A stretch of DNA of 64,000 bases, taken from the NCBI GenBank assembly GCA_958415625.1, contig CATYZI010000002.1, forward strand, positions 1 to 64,000, read 5' to 3'. The notes under the pieces are model-generated. The model saw nothing but the letters and a program-made list of their open reading frames with translations, made no database searches and was not told the DNA's origin. Positions 8,440 to 16,272 of this stretch are shown here, piece by piece. This DNA comes from an uncultured Collinsella sp. (GTDB lineage: Bacteria > Actinomycetota > Coriobacteriia > Coriobacteriales > Coriobacteriaceae). Position numbers and translations under genes: made by a program. The stretch's first letter is position 1, and every line of letters begins with the position of its first letter.

Positions 8440-8642
8440 TGGACAGTTAGTTCAGATACGTATAAGGCATCGCGCGTTCGAGGCGTTTCTAAGGGCTTCC
8501 AAGGATGATTTGAGGGTAAATGTGCAGCGGTAATGCTCGAAAACGATGAGTTTTGGGCGGCATAGCGTCCGCCGGGGAGCTCAGAAAGCTCCGAACGGCC
8601 CTTTGGGGATTTAAATAAATACGTATCTGAACTAACTGTCCA
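8440..8642. repeat. 203-bp inverted-repeat element, copy 2
   Basis: Arms 8440-8463 and 8619-8642 are perfect over 24 bp and begin TGGACAGTTAGTTCAGATAC, identical to copy 1. The interior differs from copy 1. It ends just before the prs terminator. Region 8277-8728 holds this element, the terminator and nothing else recognisable. Confidence 0.88.
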
Positions 8643-8660
8643 GGGCAGGTTGACGAGGAA

Positions 8661-8695
8661 TAGAAAAAGGGTCGGAAGCGTGCTTCCGACCCTTT
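8661..8695 (-). terminator. Terminator of prs
   Basis: AAAGGGTCGGAAGC (8666-8679) pairs with GCTTCCGACCCTTT (8682-8695). On the minus strand it is followed by a T run. It lies 33 bp past the prs stop. Confidence 0.85.
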
Positions 8696-8728
8696 AAAAA
8701 CATCGAAGATGATGCGATGCGCAGTAGA

Positions 8729-9715
8729 CTACAGCGCGAAGTCGCCGCCGACGAGCGTGGAGACGGGCTCCTCGTGGTAAACGGCGGAGATGGCCTGAGC
8801 GAACTCCTCGGCGACCGAGATGGTCTTGATCTTGCCGCCGACCTCGACGGGGATGGCATCGGTGACGACGCACTCGACGATGGGGGCGTCGTTCAGGCGC
8901 TCGATGGCCGGGCCGGAGAAGATGCCGTGGGTGGCGCACACGTAGATGTCGCCGGCGCCCATGGCCTTGAGCTCCTTGACGTTGGCGCACAGGGTGCCAG
9001 CGGTGTCGATCATGTCGTCGTTGATGATGCAGGTCTTGCCCTTGATGTCACCGATGATGCCCATGACCTCGGCAGCGTTGTGGCGCGGACGGCCCTTGTG
9101 GGCGATGGCCAGGTCGCAGCCAAGCATGTCGGACAGCTTCTTGGCGGCCTTGGCACGGCCCACGTCGGGGGAGACGACAACCAGGTTGTCGGTGTCGAAG
9201 TGCATGTCGTTGTAGTACTGGCCAAACAGCGGCAGTGCGGACAGGTGGTTAACCGGGATATCGAAGAAGCCCTGGATCTGACCCTGGTGCAGGTCGAGGG
9301 TGATGATGCGGTTGACGCCGGCGCGCTCGAGCAGGTTGGCGACGAGGCGGGCGGTGATGGGCTCGCGCGGGCCGGCCTTGCGATCCTGGCGGGCGTAACC
9401 GTAGTGGGTGATGACGGCGGTGATGGAGCGAGCGGATGCGCGCTTGGCAGCGTCGGTGGCGATGAGCAGCTCCATGAGCATGTCGTTGACGTTGCCGCCG
9501 GCCACGGACTGAATCAGGAAGACGTCGGCGCCGCGGACGGTCTCGTCGTAGCGGGCGTAAATCTCACCGTTGGCGAACTGCTTAAGCGTAAGGCCCGAAA
9601 GCTCGACCCCAAGGTACTCAGCGATCTTCTGAGCGAGGGGACGGTTGGAGGAACCGGAATACACGCGGATGGACTTGCGCATATTCTCCGACTTCTCGGG
9701 ATCATTAATCGGCAT
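8729..9715 (-). CDS. prs: Ribose-phosphate pyrophosphokinase
   Basis: Makes PRPP from ribose 5-phosphate and ATP for nucleotide, His and Trp synthesis. The 328 residues match class I enzymes. It begins (after a short lead) IRVYSGSSNRPLAQKIAEYLG. ANGEIYARYDETVRGADVFLIQS is the ATP/ribose-phosphate region, and the Mg/PRPP signature region includes VVVSPDVGRAKAAKKLSD and DDMIDTAGTL. It follows glmU on the same strand, the classic glmU-prs order, with a 192-bp gap and a weak hairpin between, so it may also have its own promoter. Confidence 0.96.
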   Translation of the reverse strand: MPINDPEKSENMRKSIRVYSGSSNRPLAQKIAEYLGVELSGLTLKQFANGEIYARYDETVRGADVFLIQSVAGGNVNDMLMELLIATDAAKRASARSITAVITHYGYARQDRKAGPREPITARLVANLLERAGVNRIITLDLHQGQIQGFFDIPVNHLSALPLFGQYYNDMHFDTDNLVVVSPDVGRAKAAKKLSDMLGCDLAIAHKGRPRHNAAEVMGIIGDIKGKTCIINDDMIDTAGTLCANVKELKAMGAGDIYVCATHGIFSGPAIERLNDAPIVECVVTDAIPVEVGGKIKTISVAEEFAQAISAVYHEEPVSTLVGGDFAL

Positions 9716-9856
9716 TACCCTTCTCCTTTATATATCGAATGCCATATAGATGCCTTGTTGCATTGTAACCGCGCGACGGGGTTTATCGAGTCTTGATAAC
9801 GTCTTTACCGTCAACGGACACGAACCGACCACTCATCCGGTCGCGCAGGTCACAAT

Positions 9857-9892
9857 AGAAAAAGGAGCCGTCCCCATGGAACAACTCCTTTT
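9857..9892 (-). terminator. Weak hairpin between glmU and prs
   Basis: AAAAGGAG pairs with CTCCTTTT around a 17-nt loop just past the glmU stop, with A/T runs on both sides. It may attenuate rather than end transcription into prs. Confidence 0.45.
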
Positions 9893-9907
9893 GTGCTTGG
9901 TAAAACG

Positions 9908-11320
9908 TTATACCTCGTCGTCCTCGTGCAGACGGCGGCGATAATCGGCGGCCCAGCCCTCAATATTTACCTGACGGGCGCGGCCCAGACCAAGTGCGTC
10001 GGCCGGGACCGGCTCGGTGATGACGGAGCCGGCGGCCACGAGTGCGCCGTCGCCGATCTGGGCGGGCGCGACCATCATGGTGTCGGAGCCAATGAAGGCG
10101 TCCTTGCCGATGACGGTCTTGTGCTTGTGCACGCCATCATAGTTGCAGGTGATGGAGCCCGCGCCCACGTTGACGCCGGAGCCCATGGTGGTGTCGCCGA
10201 TGTAGGACAGGTGCGGCACCTTGGAACCCTCGCCGATCGTGGACTTCTTGATCTCCACGTGCGTGCCGGCCTTGGAGCCGTCGAGCATGTGGGTGCCCGG
10301 GCGCAGGTAGGCGCGCGGGCCGCAGTCGACACCGTTCTCGATGACGGCCTCGATGGCGATGGTCTCATCGATGGTGCTGCCGCTGCCGACGGTGGTGTCG
10401 GTGAGGCGGCTGTTGGGACCGAGCTGGCACTCCTCGCCCACGGTGACGTGGCCGATCAGGTGCGTCTGCGGCCACACGACGGTATCGCGGCCGATGGTGG
10501 CGTCGGGGCCAATCCAAGCCTGCGTAGGATCGATAAAGGTGACGCCCTCGGCCATCCAGTGCTCGTTGATGCGGTCGCGCGCGATGGCAGTGAGCTGTGC
10601 GAGCTGGATGCGGCTGTTGACGCCCAGGCCGTCGCGGTAGTCGTCGCAGTGGAAGATGGAGACTGCCTGGCCGTGACCTTTGAGGATCTCGAGCATGTCG
10701 GGCAGGTAGTACTCGGACTGCGCGTTGTCGTTGCCGATCTCGTTAATGTGGGCAGCGAGCTGTGCGCCGTCGAAGGCGTAGCAGCCGGCGTTGCACTCCA
10801 GCAGCGTGGCTGCCTGCTCGGGCGTGCAGTCCTTCTGCTCGATGATGCGCTCGATCTGGCCGTCGGCGCCCAGCTTGATACGGCCGTAGCCAAAGGGGTC
10901 GGGCGGGGTCATGGTCATGACGGTGCAGGCGAGCTCGCCGGTGGCGACGGTCTGCGCGAACTTGGCGACGGTGTCGGCGGTGATGAGCGGCAGGTCGCCG
11001 TTGAGCACGACGACCGGGCCCTCAGCGATGCCGCAGGCCTCGAGCGCGACCTTTACGGCGTGGCCGGTGCCCAGACGCTCGGTCTGCTCGACGCACTCGA
11101 CCTTGGTGGCGCTGTTGGCGTAGGCGCCGTCGATGAGGGCGCGCATCTCGTCGGCGTGGCTGCCGATGACGACCACGACGCGGCTGCAGCCGGCCTTGAT
11201 TGTGGCGTCGACGATCCACTGAACCATGGGCTTGCCCAGGATCTTGTGCGAAACCTTGCAGTGGTTCGACTTCATGCGGGTGCCCTCGCCGGCGGCGAGG
11301 ATAATTGCGGTTGCGTCCAT
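9908..11320 (-). CDS. glmU: Bifunctional GlcN-1-P acetyltransferase / UDP-GlcNAc pyrophosphorylase
   Basis: Makes UDP-GlcNAc for peptidoglycan. The 470 residues are the normal length. The start at 11320 is chosen because LAAGEGTRMKS follows directly and AGGAGA precedes it; the frame extends upstream without family similarity. The N-terminal uridylyltransferase domain has LAAGEGTRMKSNHCKVSHK and VVLNGDLPLI. The C-terminal left-handed beta helix shows hexapeptide repeats (for example IGRDTVVWPQTHLIG, TTMGSGVNVGAGSITCNYDG) with the acetyl-CoA site. Confidence 0.95.
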   Translation of the reverse strand: MDATAIILAAGEGTRMKSNHCKVSHKILGKPMVQWIVDATIKAGCSRVVVVIGSHADEMRALIDGAYANSATKVECVEQTERLGTGHAVKVALEACGIAEGPVVVLNGDLPLITADTVAKFAQTVATGELACTVMTMTPPDPFGYGRIKLGADGQIERIIEQKDCTPEQAATLLECNAGCYAFDGAQLAAHINEIGNDNAQSEYYLPDMLEILKGHGQAVSIFHCDDYRDGLGVNSRIQLAQLTAIARDRINEHWMAEGVTFIDPTQAWIGPDATIGRDTVVWPQTHLIGHVTVGEECQLGPNSRLTDTTVGSGSTIDETIAIEAVIENGVDCGPRAYLRPGTHMLDGSKAGTHVEIKKSTIGEGSKVPHLSYIGDTTMGSGVNVGAGSITCNYDGVHKHKTVIGKDAFIGSDTMMVAPAQIGDGALVAAGSVITEPVPADALGLGRARQVNIEGWAADYRRRLHEDDEV

Positions 11321-11513
11321 GTGATCTCCTGTTACGTTATAGAGACGTGCGTTTGGAAACGATACACGGCGCAATATGATACCGCAGGCATATGATGAGC
11401 GCGTAACGATTGGTTTGCGGCGGTTGAGGCTTGCGCCGCCGGCGTGGCGTTTGCACTGCGTGCGTGCGGCGTTGGCGGTGCTGCGGAGCTGTTGTTTGAG
11501 CGAGGGAACGGGG

Positions 11514-12407
11514 GTGCCCGTGGATAACATACGAGAGGAGTTTGGCGGCGGGCCCGTCGCGGCATTCTCGATGTCGCATCCGGCTGTGCCGGCACTCTAT
11601 ATAGTGCTGACGCTGGGGCTCACTATGTTCTCGATGCAGCCGGTACTGATCGCGCTGTCGCTCGCAGGCGGGCTGGCGTATGGATTTGCGACGCGTGGGG
11701 CTGCCCGCACGCTGGGCGCGCTCCGCTGGCAGCTGCCGGTGATTTTGATCGTCGCGCTGCTCAATCCGCTGTTTAGCGCCTCGGGTTCGACGGAGCTGTT
11801 CCGTATTGGCATGCGCGCGGTGTATCTGGAGAGCATGGTATACGGCCTGTGCATGGGCGGGCTGTTTGTGGCGAGCGTGTTGTGGTTTGAGGCGGCGGCA
11901 TCGATGCTCGAATACGACAAGGTACTCGCGCTGCTGGGCAATGCCGCGCCGGTGATTGCGCTCATGATCTCGATGTGCATGAGGCTTATCCCGCAGTTTT
12001 TGCGCCGCGGTCGTACGGTGCTGGCGGTGCAGGATGCGATTGATGTGCCGGGCAGCGCGCCGGCCGACCCCGTGCGTTCGCGTTTGCGGGCATCGAGTGT
12101 GTTGATGGGCTGGGGCATGGAAGATTCGCTGGAGCGCGCGGACGCGATGCGCTCGCGCGGGTGGGGTGCCGCGACGCGTCGTACGACGTATGCGCGGTAT
12201 CGACTGGGGCGCAGCGACGTTGCCGCGCTGGCTGGGCTTGCGGTGTTTGGCGCCGCCGCGGTGGCGGTGGCATGGACCGCGACAACGCAGTATTCGTTTT
12301 ATCCGCAGCTCTCGGTGCCGGCGCCGTGGCGGGGCTATGTCGTGTACGCTGCCTGGATGATGCTGCCTTGCGCGTCGCACGCGATTGATGAGAAGAGGTT
12401 TGGCTGA
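11514..12407 (+). CDS. ecfT: ECF transporter transmembrane component T
   Basis: CbiQ/EcfT family membrane subunit that couples ATPase motion to an S component for vitamin or metal uptake. About five membrane helices (for example VPALYIVLTLGLTMFSMQPVLIALSLAGGLAYGF). A cytoplasmic coupling segment contains the family's Ala-Arg-Gly type motifs, here RLRASSVLMGWGMEDSLERADAMRSRGWG. The GTG at 11514 is chosen because GAGGG lies 7 nt upstream, giving 297 residues; ATG 11571 (MSHPAVPAL) is the alternative. The stop overlaps the next start (TGATG), so translation is probably coupled to the ATPase gene. Confidence 0.82.
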   Translation: MPVDNIREEFGGGPVAAFSMSHPAVPALYIVLTLGLTMFSMQPVLIALSLAGGLAYGFATRGAARTLGALRWQLPVILIVALLNPLFSASGSTELFRIGMRAVYLESMVYGLCMGGLFVASVLWFEAAASMLEYDKVLALLGNAAPVIALMISMCMRLIPQFLRRGRTVLAVQDAIDVPGSAPADPVRSRLRASSVLMGWGMEDSLERADAMRSRGWGAATRRTTYARYRLGRSDVAALAGLAVFGAAAVAVAWTATTQYSFYPQLSVPAPWRGYVVYAAWMMLPCASHAIDEKRFG

Positions 12408-14050
12408 TGGCTCGGTTGGATAGGGGCCCGGTGTCGGGCGCGGCGTGCGGCCCGGATATTCCGGCGATTGAGGTGCAGGGCCTTAGTTTTGCCTATCCCG
12501 GGGCCGAGGCACCGGTGCTCGAGGGGCTTGATTGGCGTGTTCCCCAAGGTGCATTTGCGCTGCTTGTTGGCGGTACCGGTTCGGGCAAGTCGACGCTGCT
12601 GTCGCTGCTCAAGCCCGAGATCGCGCCGGCGGGCGAGCGCACTGGTGATGCGCGCGTGCTGGGCGAGAACGTTGCCGACATGGACGTGCGGGCATCGGCG
12701 GAGCGCGTGGGCTATGTGTTCCAGGATCCCGAGAACCAGATCGTGTGCGAAACCGTGTGGCACGAGATGGCGTTTGGCCTGGAAAACTTGGGGCTAGCAC
12801 GTGATGAGATGCGCCGTCGCGTAGCTGAGACCAGCTATTTCTTTGGTCTGGAGGACTGGCTTCATCGCGATACCGATACGCTTTCGGGCGGCCGCAAGCA
12901 GCTGCTGTCGCTTGCCGCCGTCCTGGCGCTGCGTCCGCGTGTGCTGCTACTCGACGAGCCCACGTCTCAGCTCGATCCCGTTGCCGAGAAGAATTTTCTG
13001 CACGCGCTGTTTCGCGTGAACCGTGAGTTGGGCTGCACGGTTGTTGTGGCTACGCATCAACCGCGTCCAATGCTCGAGTATGCGACGTGTGCGTACCGGA
13101 TTGAGGACGGTCGCGTGCGCGAGGTGGCGGATATGGCTTCTTTGGGACGCCGAGAATCGTTGTTTTCCGACGACATGTTGGGGTGGGGTGCCGTCCGATG
13201 TGCAAAAAACGGAGTATTCAGCAGGCGTGAGGACAATTTGGGCTCTCTGGAGCCGCCCGGGGACGTATCGAGCGCGAAAAAAAGTTCGGAATTGGACAAA
13301 TCGTCCGAATTTGTGGCGCAAACGTCGCTCGAGAACGGCTCGGAAGCCTTCCCGCGCACGGATGGGAGCAGAATACTCCAAAAAATGCACGGCGGGTCGG
13401 CTACCACCCTGGCAGGGAGCTGGTTTCGCTACGATCGCGCGGGCGGTTGGGTGCTGCGCGGGCTCGACGTGGCGTTTTCGGCCGGTGCGGTGCATGCGGT
13501 CGTGGGCGGCAACGGATGCGGTAAGTCGACGATGCTCTCGGTGCTGGCGAAGACCGCCAAGCTGCAGCGCGGCCGCATGGTGCGCGGAGCGGCCTCGGCG
13601 GCGCTGCTGCCTCAGAACCCCAAAGCATTGCTGGTTGCCGAGACGGTTCACGATGAGCTGATGGAATGGGCCTCGACCTGCGGATATGACGAGAACTTGG
13701 CGCGGGAGCGTGCGGCGCAACTGGGATTGGACGGCCTGGAGACGCGTCACCCCTACGACCTCTCGGGCGGACAGCGCCAGCTGCTCGCGCTGGCAAAGCT
13801 GCTGCTGATTGGCCCCGAGCTGCTGCTGCTTGACGAGCCCACGAAGGGCTTGGACCTGGAGAGCCGCCGCATCATCGCTCGCGCCCTGCGTGACCATGCG
13901 AAGGCTGGCGGCACCGTCATCATGGCAACGCACGACCTGGATTTTGCCGAGCAGGTAGCCGACGACATCGCCATGATGTTTGATGGCGAGATCGCCTGCA
14001 TGGAGCCGCCGACCGACTTCTTTGCCGACAACGTGTTTTATAGGGCGTGA
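12407..14050 (+). CDS. ecfA: ECF transporter fused double ATPase (EcfA-EcfA')
   Basis: A single 547-residue protein with two ABC ATPase domains, replacing separate EcfA1 and EcfA2. Domain 1 (about 19-235): Walker A GGTGSGKST near 55, signature LSGGRKQLLSLA, Walker B VLLLDEPTSQLD. Domain 2 (about 335-540): GGNGCGKST near 367, LSGGQRQLLALA, LLLLDEPTKGLD. All catalytic motifs are intact. Residues about 265-328 are a Ser/Glu/Lys-rich linker unlike either domain, encoded by AT-richer DNA that forms a palindrome (see the repeat at 13200-13390). The S component nearest is the gene at 19762, and the ecfT-ecfA pair may serve several S proteins. Confidence 0.9.
   Translation: MARLDRGPVSGAACGPDIPAIEVQGLSFAYPGAEAPVLEGLDWRVPQGAFALLVGGTGSGKSTLLSLLKPEIAPAGERTGDARVLGENVADMDVRASAERVGYVFQDPENQIVCETVWHEMAFGLENLGLARDEMRRRVAETSYFFGLEDWLHRDTDTLSGGRKQLLSLAAVLALRPRVLLLDEPTSQLDPVAEKNFLHALFRVNRELGCTVVVATHQPRPMLEYATCAYRIEDGRVREVADMASLGRRESLFSDDMLGWGAVRCAKNGVFSRREDNLGSLEPPGDVSSAKKSSELDKSSEFVAQTSLENGSEAFPRTDGSRILQKMHGGSATTLAGSWFRYDRAGGWVLRGLDVAFSAGAVHAVVGGNGCGKSTMLSVLAKTAKLQRGRMVRGAASAALLPQNPKALLVAETVHDELMEWASTCGYDENLARERAAQLGLDGLETRHPYDLSGGQRQLLALAKLLLIGPELLLLDEPTKGLDLESRRIIARALRDHAKAGGTVIMATHDLDFAEQVADDIAMMFDGEIACMEPPTDFFADNVFYRA
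13200..13390. repeat. Palindromic element inside the ecfA reading frame
   Basis: Left arm 13200-13222 (GTGCAAAAAACGGAGTATTC plus AGC) and right arm 13368-13390 (GCAGAATACTCCAAAAAATG plus CAC) match in inverted orientation at 16 of 23 positions; GTGCA and GGAGTATTC are exact. An inner palindrome has TTCGGA (13285-13290) and TCCGAA (13304-13309), nested with GGAC/GTCC. The whole element encodes the linker between the two ATPase domains without a stop. It resembles, by analogy, Rickettsia palindromic elements that insert in frame. Confidence 0.6.
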
Positions 14051-14074
14051 GCGGGTTCGCGGGCGAGAACGGTC

Positions 14075-14857
14075 TTACTGCTTGAGCGCCGTGTACTGCT
14101 GAAGGAGCGCCATGAGCCCAACGCGGCTGTTGACCTGTGTTTTTCGAAAGATGTTCTCCAGATGCTTTTTAACGGTGCCAGTGCTGATGGAGAGCTCTTC
14201 GGCGATGGCCGCGTTGTCCATGCCCGATAACACGCAACGACACACATCGATTTCGCGCGCTGAGACGTCGTAGTCGTGAGCAAATACGATTTCAGACGAG
14301 CTGCGGTCGGCGCGCACACGCCATTTTGATAGTCGGTTCGTGAGGTGTGGTTCGATGAGCTCAAGGATTTGAACTTCGCGATCGCTAAAGTCGCCCTCTT
14401 CTTTCTTGCGATTAAGATTGAGCGATCCCAAAAAGCCCTCGTCATTAAAGAAACTGACGTTGACGACGTGGCGGCCGCCAAGATAATCCTTCATATAACT
14501 GCTGTCGATATCGCCAGGGCTGAGCTGATCGGACTCGCGCAGCACCGTCGAGCGCGTAAGATTGCGGTGGGCGACGATCATGTCCTGCTGCCAGTACTTT
14601 TCGGTGTAGAGCTCGAGCATCCCAGCGGGGACATCGATGCCAAGAGGGTCAAGAAAGACGCGCGTTTTCCATTCTTGCGGGGTGGATACGAGATCCCTGG
14701 AAAGGTCGCTCAGGAAAAATGCAGCCGACTCGTAGGGGATGAGAAAACGCAGCTTTTTGAGGACGGTCGAGCGAAACTCGCGGTCGCTGTCGATGGAATT
14801 AATCGAAAGCACGAGATCGTTTAAGCAGAGCCATTCAGAATCGGACAAAAAGCTCAA
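14075..14857 (-). CDS. LuxR-family transcriptional regulator
   Basis: A 260-residue DNA-binding protein. Residues about 1-185 look like a GAF-type sensor domain with no membrane segments. The C-terminal HTH (about 195-255) has VSAREIDVCRCVLSGMDN, AAIAEELSISTGTVKKHLEN and IFRKTQVNSRVGL, the standard LuxR layout. It is divergent from the MFS/amidohydrolase cluster, with 201 bp between; that AT-rich gap must carry both promoters and any operator. It is probably the local regulator. Its gene ends 24 bp from the convergent ecfA stop. Confidence 0.85.
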   Translation of the reverse strand: MSFLSDSEWLCLNDLVLSINSIDSDREFRSTVLKKLRFLIPYESAAFFLSDLSRDLVSTPQEWKTRVFLDPLGIDVPAGMLELYTEKYWQQDMIVAHRNLTRSTVLRESDQLSPGDIDSSYMKDYLGGRHVVNVSFFNDEGFLGSLNLNRKKEEGDFSDREVQILELIEPHLTNRLSKWRVRADRSSSEIVFAHDYDVSAREIDVCRCVLSGMDNAAIAEELSISTGTVKKHLENIFRKTQVNSRVGLMALLQQYTALKQ

Positions 14858-15058
14858 GATGACCTCCGATGAGATTGCGTAGTGGTTTAGCTGGCATTTT
14901 AGTTAATATGCGTAGAGATACTACTCCTTTTTTCGAATGATGATAAGCCGTTAGCCGAATGGTTTCGGTGAGGGGCCAATCGCAAAATATGAATACCTAA
15001 GAGCCAGGGCCCGGTTCTCCAAGCTGTTTGATTATTCCGACTTATTAAAGGAGTCATC

Positions 15059-16270
15059 ATGGAAGAGAAGCTTCCTTCATGGCGTTGGGCGATTGTTTCA
15101 GTCGTTTGCTTGCTGTGCTTTATGGCTAACTACATGCAGTACCAGGTCTCAGCACTCGCCGTCGAGGTCATGCCTATGCTCAATATCGATACCGTCGGCT
15201 TTTCGATGCTGTTCCTCGTTCCTATGCTTACCGCCGTTTTCTTCTCAATTCCGCTGGGTGCCCTTGGTGACCGTATCGGTTCTAAGAAAGTTGTCACGGT
15301 TTGCACCGCAATTTCGGTTGCCGGCGGTTTTCTCCGTTGCTTTACGCTCGATTCGTTCACGATGCAGATGACATCGATGTTCCTGATTGGCATGGGAATC
15401 TCGGCACTCAACGCCAACCTCATCAAGGTGCTCGGCACCTGGTTCCGTGAACAGACTGGTTTCGCCATGGGCTTGTTCTACGCGGCTTCGTGCGTTGCCA
15501 TCGTTGTCGCTCAGATCTGCGCTGGCTTGTTCGGCAGCGTCTTTAACTCTTATATGGTCGCTGCTGTCGTCATGACCATTTCCTGGGTTCTTTGGATTGT
15601 GCTTGACCGAGATGTGCCCGAGGGGCAATCGCTCCCCGAGCCCGAGCCCGTGCTCGACTACATCAAGGTTGCTATCAAGAGTCCTGGCGTGTGGCTAATC
15701 TCCATCGGCGTCGGTTTTGGACTTGCCTCTACCACTGCCTATGCCGGTTTCCTGCCTCAGGCGCTTCAGCTTGGCAAGGGCATAGACGTCGCCACTGCTG
15801 GTTTCATGGCCGCAATTGTTACCGTTGGCAGCTTTTTCGGCTGCATCGTTGGGCCTGCGTTCTGCGATAAGCTTGGAAAGTTCAAGGGTTTTCTCATCGT
15901 CACTACTCTCATCGGTGCCATATCGATGTTCGTGACGTGGTACACCCCGGTTGGTTTCCTTCTGTGGACGATTTTGGTCATCAATGGCTTCTTTACCGCC
16001 ATCAACGGCCCGATCATGCAGTCCATGCCTGTCCTCCTTCCCGAGATTGGTGATAAGTATGCTGGCTCCGCTGGCGGTATCGTAGGCACCATTTCCCTGC
16101 TCATGAGCTATTTCCTGCCTATCGGTATCTCCGCCATTGCCGGTGCCGATTACACTATGAACATGGGTCTCGAGAGCCTCTGCTTCCTGCTTTCCGTGGT
16201 TCCGGTTTTCTTCCTGCCCGAGCTCGGCCGCAAGGCCATGCAGGCTGCCGCCGCCAAGGACGGTGAGTAG
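15059..16270 (+). CDS. MFS transporter
   Basis: A 403-residue major facilitator protein with about 12 helices. It has the N-half signature GALGDRIGSKKV between helices 2 and 3 and matching pseudo-repeats in the second half (GPAFCDKLGKFKG). RBS AAAGGAG lies 8 nt before the ATG. It is the first gene of a likely four-gene operon with an amidohydrolase, a second MFS protein and a small membrane protein. It shares ANYMQYQVSALA with the second transporter (ANYAQYQVSGLA), so the two are related. The substrate is unknown. Confidence 0.88.
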   Translation: MEEKLPSWRWAIVSVVCLLCFMANYMQYQVSALAVEVMPMLNIDTVGFSMLFLVPMLTAVFFSIPLGALGDRIGSKKVVTVCTAISVAGGFLRCFTLDSFTMQMTSMFLIGMGISALNANLIKVLGTWFREQTGFAMGLFYAASCVAIVVAQICAGLFGSVFNSYMVAAVVMTISWVLWIVLDRDVPEGQSLPEPEPVLDYIKVAIKSPGVWLISIGVGFGLASTTAYAGFLPQALQLGKGIDVATAGFMAAIVTVGSFFGCIVGPAFCDKLGKFKGFLIVTTLIGAISMFVTWYTPVGFLLWTILVINGFFTAINGPIMQSMPVLLPEIGDKYAGSAGGIVGTISLLMSYFLPIGISAIAGADYTMNMGLESLCFLLSVVPVFFLPELGRKAMQAAAAKDGE

Positions 16271-16272
16271 CC

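Noticed and set aside
9893..11395. Plus-strand 500-codon open frame
   Set aside because: It is antisense to glmU, and its Gly/Val/Asp-rich composition is typical of a shadow.
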